Below, one piece after another: positions 7,716-17,260 of a stretch of 64,000 bases of DNA. This stretch comes from Paenibacillus odorifer (GTDB taxonomy: Bacteria; Bacillota; Bacilli; Paenibacillales; Paenibacillaceae). How positions within the stretch are numbered: position 1 is the stretch's first letter; each line of letters starts with the position of its first letter. Both the position numbers and the translations under genes were made by a program. The notes under the pieces were generated by a model that was not told where the DNA came from, did not search any database, and worked only from the letters and a program-made list of their open reading frames with translations. Location of the stretch: the NCBI RefSeq assembly GCF_000758725.1, contig NZ_CP009428.1, positions 2,418,001 through 2,482,000 on the forward strand, in the 5' to 3' direction.

Positions 7716-9790
7716 TGAACCTTAAGGAGAAAGCAGATACTTTTTCCTGGGTTGGTCTTGAGGTGGATAAATTGAAAATGGAGCTGGATCCCTTCCGGAG
7801 AGAAGAGATTCTGCTCCCGTCAGAACCTGGTGGCTGGTGGCACCAATATGTATGTCCCCAGCATCATACTGAGCTAATCTTCGATGTTATGGAGCAAGAT
7901 GCGTTTGTTTTTTCTTGCCCGAAGGGCTGCAAGCTGGAAGGTGAACCCTACCGGGGAGCATGGCTGGTATACCGGCATCAGGCGATGACGCGATACGCCC
8001 TGCAAGCTGCCGCGGTATTCGCCGCAGACGGAGAAGAATTCTATAGCAGCTTAGCCCGGAAGATTCTTGTCGGTTATGCAGAGCAGTTCCCCTTGTATCC
8101 GGTTCATCCCGATGCCCAACCCTGGATGCTTAGTGGCCGTGCCTTTCATCAGGCGCTGACAGAGGCTATCTGGTCCACCACGCTTATTCGGGCCTATCTG
8201 CTTCTTGTGGACTATGGAGTAACGTTCACTGAGGAAGAAGAGTTGAGGCTTCAAACATTCTTCACGATGCTGGAGGAGAGCATGGAGCAATACCGCCACA
8301 TCCTCATTTACGAGAAGAAGAATGCAGAGAACAATTATACCGCATGGCTGAACGCTAGCCTGGCTTGTGTATATGCCGCCAAAGGCACCAGAGAAAAGCT
8401 TGCTTCTTTGCTGGAGGGAGAAGGCGGATTCTATCATCATCTGTCCATTGGCGTGAAGCCAGATGGCTTTGAATTTGAAGGCAGCACGTACTACCACATT
8501 TTTGTATTGCGGGCTTATCTCATAGCAGCCGAGATGTCCGGGCGCTTTGGGGTTGACCTCTATGCTGCCAAAGGAGATCAGGGACAATCCATCCGTGGCA
8601 TGTTTCAGTTACTGGTAGAGCTTAGCGGCGATAACGGGGAGCTTCCAGCCGTGCATGATGGTCCTTATGCGCGCGTTCCTTTCGCCCGAGAAATTGCTGA
8701 AGTATTCGAAATAGGTATTGCGGTTTACAAAGACCCGAGTCTCCAGCCAATACTGGCGAATGCTTATAGGTATCTATATGGACAGGAATTAAGGACTGGT
8801 CTGGAGGCAGTGCTGTATGGAGCAGGTGAGAGTAAGGAACTTCAGACCAGTTACAGGGTGAGAGACTCTGTTCTACTGCCGGATTCCGGATTCGCCGTGC
8901 TCCGCCACCCGGGCAATCCGTTGTCCGTTCTGGCGGATTTCGGAGAGCATGGCGGATCACATGGGCATTTTGATAAGCTTCATATCACGATTATGCACCG
9001 ATGGGGGGAGGTTGCTCCCGAGCTGGGCATGGTTCCTTATGGATCTGTTTTGCGGAAGGAATGGTATTCCGAAACCGCGAGCCATAACACGGTTACCATC
9101 GGAGGGCGCTCCCAAGCTCAACATACCGGAAGGTGCTGTCAATTCCGTCAGGAAGGCAATGCTACGTACTTATGGATTCGCTCAGACGGCGCCTATGAAG
9201 GAGCTGTTCTAGACCGGCATCTTGTATTGGCCGGCGGTTGGCTGCTGGATTGGTTTCATGTTGAGCAGGTGACGGAGCGGGATCAGGAAGTGGACTTATG
9301 GTTTCATCCGACGGGACATTTGCTGTTACCGTTCGACCTTCACCGTGTCCAGACGGACTCTCCGGCAGTCCTTGGTCTGGAAGCAGGTTATGGCTCAGTT
9401 GAAGTACTGTCCGCAATGAAAAATGAGACGGATTGTCCGTTAAATACGGAGTGGAATATCCGTTATGATGGAGTGAGCACCGGCCGGGAGTATGAAGTAT
9501 CCACGAGTACTCTACTGGCGCCCGGCTCCACTATGTATGAAATCCGCACACCGGGTAATGCCGAAGACCCGAGTAGATTGCTACGAGGTATTATGCTTCG
9601 GCACAAAGGACCGTCGGTTAATTTTATTACGGTTTATCGGGACGGTCACGAACCTGCTGTACTGAAGCTAGTGAGTCAGGTGGGCGAACCGCCCCGAATC
9701 CAAATAGCAACAACTGGGCAAGTAGTGGTCTATTGCCTTGACCCTAAAGCGGGACTGATTCAGGAAAAGTCCCGGAATACGGAGGAGTAG
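7712..9790 (+). CDS. Heparinase II/III family protein (probable polysaccharide lyase)
   Basis: A 692-residue protein. The N-terminal half is alpha-helical (alpha/alpha toroid type) and includes ENNYTAWLNASLA and FEFEGSTYYHIFVLRAYL, the usual Asn/Tyr region of these lyases. The C-terminal half carries the Hep_II_III signature FGEHGGSHGHFDKLHITI near residue 413, followed by SHNTVTIGG. No signal peptide is visible, so it probably acts in the cytosol on imported oligosaccharides, as oligo-alginate or oligo-GAG lyases do. A CPQHHTELIF / CPKGC pair near residues 47-72 could bind a metal. It is coupled to the SDR gene by a 4-bp overlap. The substrate cannot be deduced. Confidence 0.85.
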   Translation: MMNLKEKADTFSWVGLEVDKLKMELDPFRREEILLPSEPGGWWHQYVCPQHHTELIFDVMEQDAFVFSCPKGCKLEGEPYRGAWLVYRHQAMTRYALQAAAVFAADGEEFYSSLARKILVGYAEQFPLYPVHPDAQPWMLSGRAFHQALTEAIWSTTLIRAYLLLVDYGVTFTEEEELRLQTFFTMLEESMEQYRHILIYEKKNAENNYTAWLNASLACVYAAKGTREKLASLLEGEGGFYHHLSIGVKPDGFEFEGSTYYHIFVLRAYLIAAEMSGRFGVDLYAAKGDQGQSIRGMFQLLVELSGDNGELPAVHDGPYARVPFAREIAEVFEIGIAVYKDPSLQPILANAYRYLYGQELRTGLEAVLYGAGESKELQTSYRVRDSVLLPDSGFAVLRHPGNPLSVLADFGEHGGSHGHFDKLHITIMHRWGEVAPELGMVPYGSVLRKEWYSETASHNTVTIGGRSQAQHTGRCCQFRQEGNATYLWIRSDGAYEGAVLDRHLVLAGGWLLDWFHVEQVTERDQEVDLWFHPTGHLLLPFDLHRVQTDSPAVLGLEAGYGSVEVLSAMKNETDCPLNTEWNIRYDGVSTGREYEVSTSTLLAPGSTMYEIRTPGNAEDPSRLLRGIMLRHKGPSVNFITVYRDGHEPAVLKLVSQVGEPPRIQIATTGQVVVYCLDPKAGLIQEKSRNTEE

Positions 9791-9792
9791 AG

Positions 9793-12087
9793 ATGTTAGA
9801 ACCTTTATTTCAACCTACCAGCGGCGTACTCGACCTGTCATATGGGCCAGATGAACATACAGATGTTGGAGAGAATCCTCCGCGGTTTACTTGGATGCCT
9901 GCATGTCTAGAAGAGAGTATGTATGAGCTGCAGATCTCCTCAAACACTGGATTTGAGCCGGAAGGTACGTTGACCTACAGTAGAATTCCCTATAATTTGT
10001 TTACCCCGGATAAGCCGTTGGCGCCCGGCTCGTATTATTGGCGATACAGTCTTATCGGGGAGAATGATATCCGTTCCGAGTGGAGTAAAGTAAGAGCTTT
10101 TGTGGTGGAGGATGAACTGCCGCTAACACCACTGCCTTCCCGTACAGAACGATATTCAACTGCTTCCGCCCACCATCCGCGGCTATGGCTTCAAGCGGAG
10201 CAACTTCCGTCTTACCGGGAAGTTGTCCGCCAAGACCCCATTTCCACTGGCTGGGATGACTTCCTGAAGCATTCCGTTTTACCCTGGACAAAGCGCGAGC
10301 TTATTCCCGAGCCTGCACCGTATCCAGATAATAAGCGTGTCGCCACACTATGGCGGCAGATGTATATGGACTGCCAGGAAGTTTTCTATGCTGTCCGGCA
10401 TCTTGCTATAGCTGGAGTTGTGTTGGAGGACGAGGCGCTTATCGCCAAAGCTAAAGAGTGGCTGCTTCATGCGGCAAGCTGGAACACGGATGGTACCACC
10501 AGCCGGGATTACAATGATGAATGCTCCTTTCGCATAGCCGGAGCGTTGGCATGGGGCTATGATTGGCTTCACGGCTCTCTGGTGGAAGAAGAACGCCTTA
10601 AGGTAAGGCAGGCGCTACTGCGAAGAACCGGGCAGATCGCATTCCATGTCATCGAACGTTCCCGCATCCATCAAGTTCCTTATGACAGCCATGCGATCCG
10701 CTCTTTATCCTCTGTACTCGTACCGTGTTGTATTTCCATGTTGGGTGAGGAGGAGAAGGCGCAGGAATGGCTTGATTATACGCTGGAATACTTCTCCGCC
10801 ATGTATACTCCATGGGGTGGCAAAGATGGCGGGTGGGCCGAAGGTCCGATGTATTGGACCACTCAGATGGCATTCGTTACGGAGGCGCTCAATCTAATTC
10901 GCAAATACATGGCAATCAATTTCTATGACCGTCCTTTCTTTCGCAAAACCGGTGACTTTCCGCTCTATTGCTTCAGTCCGGATACCGTGAGGGCCAGCTT
11001 CGGCGATCAATCGTCACTGGGAGATCCGGTCAATCTCAAAACGGGCTTCAATATCCGCCAATTTGCCGGTTTAACCGGGAATGGCCAGTACCAATGGTAT
11101 TTTGAGCAAACTAAGGAACTGAACCCTGACACCCAGATGATCTTCTATAACTACGGCTGGTGGGATTTCCGGTTCGATGAAATGGTTTATCGCACAGATT
11201 ATCCGCAGATTTCTTCAGAGCCACCGGTGGCTGCAGAACCTCTGAAGTGGTTTCAGGATGTGGGATGGGTCGCCATGCATCATCGGATGGAGGATCCGCA
11301 GGAACATATCATGCTGTTGACCAAGAGCAGCCGTTACGGCTCTGTGAGCCATAGCCATGGGGATCAAAACGCCTTCCTGCTGCATGCCTTCGGCGAGCCT
11401 TTGGCTATTGAAAGCGGCTATTACGTTGCATTCAACAGTACGATGCATATGCAGTGGCGCAGGCAGACCCGCTCCAAGAACGCAATTCTTATTGACGGCA
11501 TAGGCCAATATGCTGGCACGGACAAGTCGAAGAACATGGCAGCCTACGGCAAGGTGTTGAAGGCGTATAGTACGCACGGAATCAACTACACGCAAATGGA
11601 TGCCACCGAAGCCTACCGCGAGAATGTACCCTATATCAAGCGGTATGTGCGGGAAATATTTTTCTTTGATAGCGCTTACTTTGTTATCGCAGACAGTGTC
11701 GAGCTGGAACGTCCGGGAAAATTGGATTGGCTGTTTCATACACTGTATCCCATGAAGTTGAAGGAACAATCTTTTAAAGTAAATGGTAAAAAAGCTCAGA
11801 TGGAGGGCAGATTTGTCTATAGTTCCTCGGGAGAAATGACACTTAGCCAAAGCAATCAATTTACAGATGTAGATCCGAAAGAATGGGAAGGGCTGCCCGA
11901 GCATTGGCATTTGACTGCCTCTACCCAAGAGGCTGTAAGCCATCGGATCGTCACTCTTCTGATTCCCCAAAAAGCAGGAAGCCGGGATTACGTATCGTAC
12001 TTTATGGACGATCAGGACCATGGGGTTCATGTCTACTTTACGAATCAGGGAATTACCCACCGGGTTGAGATCCCAAAAGCTTATTAG
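9793..12087 (+). CDS. DUF4962 plus heparinase II/III domain protein
   Basis: A 764-residue protein starting 3 bp after the previous gene. The first 100 residues resemble a fibronectin-like DUF4962 front domain (VGENPPRFTWMPA, then YYWRYSLIGEN). An HPRLWLQAEQLPSYR segment follows, then the helical toroid with GWAEGPMYWTT. The C-terminal beta-sandwich holds the heparinase signature SHSHGDQNAFLLHAFGEPLA near residue 518. There is no signal peptide. It differs strongly from the preceding heparinase-like protein, so the two probably cut different linkages or act one after the other. Related proteins are annotated as heparinase II-like, but their natural substrate is often unknown. Confidence 0.85.
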   Translation: MLEPLFQPTSGVLDLSYGPDEHTDVGENPPRFTWMPACLEESMYELQISSNTGFEPEGTLTYSRIPYNLFTPDKPLAPGSYYWRYSLIGENDIRSEWSKVRAFVVEDELPLTPLPSRTERYSTASAHHPRLWLQAEQLPSYREVVRQDPISTGWDDFLKHSVLPWTKRELIPEPAPYPDNKRVATLWRQMYMDCQEVFYAVRHLAIAGVVLEDEALIAKAKEWLLHAASWNTDGTTSRDYNDECSFRIAGALAWGYDWLHGSLVEEERLKVRQALLRRTGQIAFHVIERSRIHQVPYDSHAIRSLSSVLVPCCISMLGEEEKAQEWLDYTLEYFSAMYTPWGGKDGGWAEGPMYWTTQMAFVTEALNLIRKYMAINFYDRPFFRKTGDFPLYCFSPDTVRASFGDQSSLGDPVNLKTGFNIRQFAGLTGNGQYQWYFEQTKELNPDTQMIFYNYGWWDFRFDEMVYRTDYPQISSEPPVAAEPLKWFQDVGWVAMHHRMEDPQEHIMLLTKSSRYGSVSHSHGDQNAFLLHAFGEPLAIESGYYVAFNSTMHMQWRRQTRSKNAILIDGIGQYAGTDKSKNMAAYGKVLKAYSTHGINYTQMDATEAYRENVPYIKRYVREIFFFDSAYFVIADSVELERPGKLDWLFHTLYPMKLKEQSFKVNGKKAQMEGRFVYSSSGEMTLSQSNQFTDVDPKEWEGLPEHWHLTASTQEAVSHRIVTLLIPQKAGSRDYVSYFMDDQDHGVHVYFTNQGITHRVEIPKAY

Positions 12088-12144
12088 ACTTAAGATATCT
12101 TCATTTTACGTATACACCCCATTGTACAAGGAGAGGGTTATATT

Positions 12145-13701
12145 ATGAAAAAATGGATTGGCATCTGTCTGGCTACCGTAATGGGTGCTACCGTTATTGC
12201 AGGTTGCTCGAACAAGGACAAAGAAGAGACTGCCGGAGGTTCGTCAAATACGCCGCAGAAAACTGAATTCTCGATCTCGATGCGGACGCTGGCTTTTAAC
12301 TATGTTGAGAAATCACCCGACTTGAATAAGGACAAATGGGTGAAAAAGCTGGAGGAGATGACAAACACAGACTTGGATATTGTGTTGGTTCCTCATAAAG
12401 AGTTCGAACAGAAAATGGTGCAGATGTTCGCCACTAATGATATTCCGGATGTCGTTCAAGGCTCGGGCGGCGTAAATGGCAAGGAAATGGCTGGTTCCGT
12501 TGAAGCTGGTGTGTTCATGCCCTTGGATGATCTGCTGCAGCAAAACGGCCAGAACCTTTTGAAAGTAATCCCGAAGGAAGCTTGGGAGAACGTCACCTAT
12601 CAGGGAAAAATTTATGCAATACCGGAGTTTCTGTCCAATCCCTCCCGACGGGCGACTTGGATTCGCAAGGACCTGCTGGATCAGACCGGCTTGCAGGTTC
12701 CAAAAACGGTCGATGAGTACTTGACTGTGTTGCGTGCCTTCAAAAAGCTGGGGATAGAGAACCCGTACATGGGTCGTCAAGACTTCAAATATGCGGATGC
12801 TTTCTTTGGCGCTTATGATGTTTTTCCGTATCTGACTATGTTCGAGGAAGTAAACGGCCAGGTTCAGCCGAAGTTTATGGATAGCGAAAATATGATGAAG
12901 GCGTTACAGACCTACAACACCATGTATACAGAGGGTTTGATCAACAAGGAATTTGCCACCATTAACCCGACCAACTACAAAAATGCGATTCTCTCAGGCA
13001 AAGCGGGCATGTGGACGATGAATGCCAACGAGCTTCTGCAGTGGGAGCAACAATTGAAGGCTACGACGCCATCCGCCAAGCTGGAGATTATTCCTTCGCC
13101 AGTGGGACCTGATGGAAAAGGAGGCTCCTACTTGTACGGCTCCGCCACGCGCACCTACTTTATCAAGGAAGGTACGAAAAATGCTGCGGATATCGTGAAA
13201 TTTTTTGACTGGATGTTGAGCGAAGAGGCTGAGACCTTCTTTACCTTTGGGATCAAGGACGAAACCTATAAGGAAGAGAACGGCAAAATCGTATACACTT
13301 CTCCTGCGGATTCCGCTGCTATAGATGAGGAGCGCTACCGCCAGTCTTTCCTCTGGATGGTGCAGGATACTACTTATAATAAGGGTGTCCTTAACATGAC
13401 AGAAGAAGGCAGAAGCTTGATCAATGTATATGATACTATTCTGGCTAACGAAGGCCGTGACGGAATTCAGTTCGACCCGCGGCTAGATGCCTTGGTGAAG
13501 AATCCAGACATTGCACCTAACTCGGACACGGCTCCTCCGGTACTGCTGACGCACATGGTAAAGATGGTATATGGCAAGGAACCTATCAGCGACTGGCCGA
13601 AGGTTGTGGAAGAGTGGCTTTCCAAGGGCGGCAACGATGTCATCAAGGAAGCTACGGAAAAATATAATAACAAAGTTGGCGTCACCATGCCACGCAGATA
13701 A
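12145..13701 (+). CDS. Extracellular solute-binding lipoprotein of the sugar ABC importer (LplA-like)
   Basis: A 518-residue lipoprotein with a classic lipobox VIAGC (Cys21) after a hydrophobic signal, then a Ser/Thr/Asn-rich linker. The body fits family 1 solute-binding proteins of the large LplA type: NDIPDVVQGSG, a KIYAIPEF segment, RRATWIRKDLLDQTGL and WMLSEEAETFFTFG. Its length (about 500) is usual for YesM/YesN-linked importers. It delivers the glycan fragment to the permeases at 2152-4014. An AAGGAGAGGG ribosome binding site precedes the ATG. It is the last gene of the locus and a terminator follows. Confidence 0.93.
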   Translation: MKKWIGICLATVMGATVIAGCSNKDKEETAGGSSNTPQKTEFSISMRTLAFNYVEKSPDLNKDKWVKKLEEMTNTDLDIVLVPHKEFEQKMVQMFATNDIPDVVQGSGGVNGKEMAGSVEAGVFMPLDDLLQQNGQNLLKVIPKEAWENVTYQGKIYAIPEFLSNPSRRATWIRKDLLDQTGLQVPKTVDEYLTVLRAFKKLGIENPYMGRQDFKYADAFFGAYDVFPYLTMFEEVNGQVQPKFMDSENMMKALQTYNTMYTEGLINKEFATINPTNYKNAILSGKAGMWTMNANELLQWEQQLKATTPSAKLEIIPSPVGPDGKGGSYLYGSATRTYFIKEGTKNAADIVKFFDWMLSEEAETFFTFGIKDETYKEENGKIVYTSPADSAAIDEERYRQSFLWMVQDTTYNKGVLNMTEEGRSLINVYDTILANEGRDGIQFDPRLDALVKNPDIAPNSDTAPPVLLTHMVKMVYGKEPISDWPKVVEEWLSKGGNDVIKEATEKYNNKVGVTMPRR

Positions 13702-13735
13702 ACTTATCCTCCAGGGGGTTGGAATTCAATTTAAG

Positions 13736-13758
13736 GGCTGCCGGGAGGTAGCCTTTTT
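13736..13758 (+). terminator. Rho-independent terminator of the glycan locus
   Basis: Stem GGCTGCC / GGTAGCC (one G-T pair) with a GGGA loop, followed by TTTTT. It lies 34 bp after the binding-protein stop. Confidence 0.85.
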
Positions 13759-13867
13759 AGTTAGGGCCAGTTTACTTTAATGCAATATCCAAAGTATGGA
13801 TTATATGGTAAGTTAAATAGAGACATTCTAATGAATCATATAAAAGAAATGGAGTGATTTCATAAAG

Positions 13868-14260
13868 ATGCGGCATTCAAAATTTTTATATTATCTTGTC
13901 TGGATCATAGTGGGGGCGCTCTTATTACATTATGGCAACTCGCTAATTAGCCATTACACTGAAGAGGCACAAAAGAACTATCAATTAGAAAATACTGTGT
14001 GGATCACGGCTATTGTCCCGTTTGTCTATGGGATCTATCTGGCGTTGTTAGAAGGATTACCTAAAGCTTTTATTGTTAATTGGCCGCTGTTGTTTATTGT
14101 GTTTCTTCCAAGTTTTCTTCTGCTTATGTATCCGATTTTAGTAATGTATTTTAACATTTCGAACATAGAGATTTACAAATTTGCAAGCATACATGATGGG
14201 GTAGTATTTGGTCTGGTTAGTGGAATGGCACTAGTTAAATCTCTAACGACAAACCGTTAA
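13868..14260 (+). CDS. Small membrane protein, unknown
   Basis: A 130-residue protein with about four hydrophobic segments: residues 7-23, 43-60, 71-93 and 108-122. A GGAGTGATTTCATAAAG leader provides the ribosome binding site. I recognise no family. It stands alone between the glycan-locus terminator and a serine hydrolase gene, and its lower GC content resembles the following genes rather than the glycan locus. No function is proposed. Confidence 0.7.
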   Translation: MRHSKFLYYLVWIIVGALLLHYGNSLISHYTEEAQKNYQLENTVWITAIVPFVYGIYLALLEGLPKAFIVNWPLLFIVFLPSFLLLMYPILVMYFNISNIEIYKFASIHDGVVFGLVSGMALVKSLTTNR

Positions 14261-14403
14261 CGAGATTACAGCATTGCTGTTACAGAATTATTGGAGCAGT
14301 ATAAAATAGTTATATGCAAAATCACCCTTTCAATTATTTGGGTTTTATTGCAAGATATTTATGCATCATGTATTTTATTGAATAATAAGGGGGAGTGCGA
14401 ATA

Positions 14404-15576
14404 ATGTTATCATCCACAGAGCTTAGCAAGCTGAACGAAGTGAATTACAGGGAGGACCGATTAGAGGCACTTAATCATTTTTATGAGGATCTCTGTAATA
14501 AGAAAGTAGCCGATGGCTATATTTATTCTCTTAGTCGTTATGGAAAAATATTTGCTAATGGAGCGGGGGGACGCTTCAGTTACGAAGAAGATAGCGACCA
14601 AGAATTGAAAACGGATACAATTTTTCGAATCGCTTCTATTACCAAGCTGTTTACGGCAACAGCGATCTGGCAGCTTGCAGATGATGGAAAAATTTTTATG
14701 GGACAACCAGTTAGTTCTATTCTTCCAGAGTTTGATGCCGACCCTTTTAAGCCGATTACAATTGCTCATTTACTGACTCATACCTCCGGCATCGCACCTG
14801 ATCATGGAACTATAAGTGATACTTACTATAAAAGTGCATGGTGGTATATTTATGAATCAGAGCTTGGAAAAGAAAACTGGATTAAAGCTGGACTTTCCTA
14901 TGGCATTCGTTTTCCGGTAGGGACTCAATGGATGTATTCCTCGTTTGGATACGTGGTTCTTGGTGCAATTATTGAGAAAATAACAGGTGTTTTTGCAGAA
15001 GATTACATAATGGACCACATTGTAAAACCGTTAGGCATGACAGATACTTTCTTTGATATACCGCCTGAGAAAGCTGGTAGGATCGCTATTCGTTCGGAAG
15101 AAGCCAAGGAATATCTTCAGAAGCTGCAAAACGGGGAAATTACGGATGAAGAACAAAGGTCTGAGGAAGAAATCAAGACTCCCGGAACTGGTGGGGGACT
15201 GTATTCAACCGTTAATGATCTACAAAAGTTCGGAATCATGCTGCTTAACCATGGGGAATACGAAGGGGGTCATGTCTTAAGTCGGATGGCTGTTCAGAGA
15301 ATGACCAAGCGGTTCAATTCTGAAAAAATTCCAAACTACGCATGGGGAGATGGAGGAGCGGATAGACCATACGGTCTTGGGCCAGACCTTCGATATAATG
15401 AAAGTACATCTTATTCTGAAGGCACTTTTTTTCACGAAGGATGGGGGTCTTGTTCTTTGGTCGTTGATCCGGTAGAAAAGCTGATTGCCGTTTGGTATAT
15501 CCCTTTTCATAAAAATATATGGGACGGTAGAGGGATTTTCGGTACAAACAATGTGATCTGGTCCGGACTCGAATAA
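14404..15576 (+). CDS. Serine hydrolase, beta-lactamase class C / penicillin-binding-protein-like
   Basis: A 390-residue protein. I choose ATG 14404 after AAGGGGG; a GTG at 14395 falls too close to that site. The nucleophile motif is S78-I-T-K81 in FRIASITKLFTA. The second motif is YSS in QWMYSSFGYVVLG, and the third is probably HEGWGS. No signal peptide is obvious, so it may be cytosolic, like many Firmicute esterase-type members of the family. A resistance role is not supported: these stand-alone proteins are often peptidases or esterases. It shares the low-GC style of the neighbouring ABC genes. Confidence 0.85.
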   Translation: MLSSTELSKLNEVNYREDRLEALNHFYEDLCNKKVADGYIYSLSRYGKIFANGAGGRFSYEEDSDQELKTDTIFRIASITKLFTATAIWQLADDGKIFMGQPVSSILPEFDADPFKPITIAHLLTHTSGIAPDHGTISDTYYKSAWWYIYESELGKENWIKAGLSYGIRFPVGTQWMYSSFGYVVLGAIIEKITGVFAEDYIMDHIVKPLGMTDTFFDIPPEKAGRIAIRSEEAKEYLQKLQNGEITDEEQRSEEEIKTPGTGGGLYSTVNDLQKFGIMLLNHGEYEGGHVLSRMAVQRMTKRFNSEKIPNYAWGDGGADRPYGLGPDLRYNESTSYSEGTFFHEGWGSCSLVVDPVEKLIAVWYIPFHKNIWDGRGIFGTNNVIWSGLE

Positions 15577-15625
15577 GAAAAAGACTTTTTTTATGTGATA
15601 TCTATAGATAGGCAGGATGTGACTT

Positions 15626-16447
15626 ATGTTTGAGATGATAAAGCACCGCTTTCGCATTATGAGGGCGGTTGCTTTTGTTACTTATAAGGAATGGAGTGCG
15701 TACAGGACGCATTCGATGGTTTCTATTTTTGTAGGCCCAGTGTACTTTTTAGTGCAGTATTATATATGGAGCGCTGTTTATAGCGGGGAATCTTACATCA
15801 ACGGGATGTCACTCTCCCAAATGCTTTCCTATTTTTGTGCTACGATGTTGATCAACTATCTGACTATGGATTTTGCCGATTGGAATTTACAAATGCTTAT
15901 TCGTACCGGGAAATTCATTACGTTTTCGTTAAGACCGCTAAATCATATGTTCTTTGCTTTATCTCAGAAGGCAGGGCATAGGGTACTTGGGCTTTTGTTT
16001 GAATTTTTACCTTGCTTTATGATCTTTTTCTTTATTTTTCATATTGATGTCTTACCCGCAAATTTACTATACGCGATTCTTTCAATAGCTATGGCGTTTA
16101 TGATGAATTTTTTCATTCATTATAGTATTGGAATGGTCGCCTTTTGGATGGTGCAATCCTCTAGTATTCGTAATTTTTTTAATCTCTGCGAAGGGATATT
16201 TTCAGGATCGCTGATTCCATTAGTATTTTTCCCAAAATCCTTACAAATGGCATCCTTTTTCTTACCCTTTCAATATACGGCCTTTCTTCCAGCAATGGTC
16301 TATACAGGTAGCTATACTTTAGCTGATATAAGCTTACCTATTCCTCAAGTGTTATTGCTGCAGCTCATAGCCGTAATTATTGCCGGAGTTGTCTGCCGGG
16401 TGCTGTATGCGGTGTCGCTTAAGCATTTTACGGGGGTGGGCGCATGA
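15626..16447 (+). CDS. ABC-2 type exporter permease (DUF990/PF06182 family), first subunit
   Basis: A 273-residue membrane protein with about six helices, including an N-terminal cytoplasmic stretch ending YKEWSAYRTHSM, then helices broken by short loops (GESYINGMSLSQMLSYF, a typical family segment). Members occur in pairs with a cognate ATPase and form an exporter of unknown substrate. The end overlaps the second permease by 4 bp (ATGA), and the ATPase follows at 17261, so the three genes are one operon. Confidence 0.85.
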   Translation: MFEMIKHRFRIMRAVAFVTYKEWSAYRTHSMVSIFVGPVYFLVQYYIWSAVYSGESYINGMSLSQMLSYFCATMLINYLTMDFADWNLQMLIRTGKFITFSLRPLNHMFFALSQKAGHRVLGLLFEFLPCFMIFFFIFHIDVLPANLLYAILSIAMAFMMNFFIHYSIGMVAFWMVQSSSIRNFFNLCEGIFSGSLIPLVFFPKSLQMASFFLPFQYTAFLPAMVYTGSYTLADISLPIPQVLLLQLIAVIIAGVVCRVLYAVSLKHFTGVGA

Positions 16448-17226
16448 AACGTATGTATCAAATATATAAAACCTGCATGAAGGCGAATATTGCTTCTGCT
16501 ATCACTTATCGTGTTAACTTTATTTTTAATAGTCTTATCATGCTCATAGGGAATGTGCTGTTTCCTCTAGTAACGGTATTTATTTATAATTCGAATGCTT
16601 CATTTGCAGGATGGACCTTTAAAGAGGCGCTGTTAATTCAATCCGTTTTTATTCTGTCTACGGCTTGTGCCGGGATTTTTTTTAACGGAATTATGTGGAA
16701 TACGATGTCTCATGTTGTAGAAGGGACTTTGGAAGTGGTATTAATTAAACCGACCTCGAGCCTTTTTCTGCTGTTGGCCAGATCTTTTGAGTTCGAAAGT
16801 ATCGGGCTTTTAGGTGGAGGAGTAATCATGTTCGTATACGCACTTAGCGGAATCGATGGGATGACCATAGGCTCTTGGTTATTGTTCCTGTTGTTGTTTG
16901 GTGCAGGGCTGCTTGTTATGTTCGGTGTGGCGCTTATTGTGGCAGCGATTTCCTTCAAATGGGTGGCGAATTCCCGCTTGCCGGAGATGTTTGAGAGCAT
17001 TAAGTCTTTTGGACGTTATCCAGGGACGATTTTTCCTAAGGCAGTCGTAGCTGTGAGTTCTTTTCTGTTTCCGGTCTCCATGATTGCCTACTTTCCAGCA
17101 TCTACACTGATTGGCCGATGGGAACCCTATTTTTTTATAGCGATTATTCCTTGTGTATTATTTGCTGCCTTCGGAATTTGGCTCTATACATATATGCTTC
17201 GCAGTTACAAAAGCGCCGGAGGATAA
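16444..17226 (+). CDS. ABC-2 type exporter permease (DUF990/PF06182 family), second subunit
   Basis: A 260-residue partner permease with six predicted helices. It shows the same family opening (YKTCMKANIASAITYRVNF) and the recognisable region VEGTLEVVLIKPTSSLFLLL, where an LDxxLxKPxxxLF-like motif is typical. It probably pairs with the previous gene product in the membrane. It is translationally coupled upstream and 34 bp from the ATPase gene downstream. Confidence 0.85.
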   Translation: MKRMYQIYKTCMKANIASAITYRVNFIFNSLIMLIGNVLFPLVTVFIYNSNASFAGWTFKEALLIQSVFILSTACAGIFFNGIMWNTMSHVVEGTLEVVLIKPTSSLFLLLARSFEFESIGLLGGGVIMFVYALSGIDGMTIGSWLLFLLLFGAGLLVMFGVALIVAAISFKWVANSRLPEMFESIKSFGRYPGTIFPKAVVAVSSFLFPVSMIAYFPASTLIGRWEPYFFIAIIPCVLFAAFGIWLYTYMLRSYKSAGG

Positions 17227-17260
17227 AAGATTAGTTAAGATCTAAGAAGGAGAATTTCAC

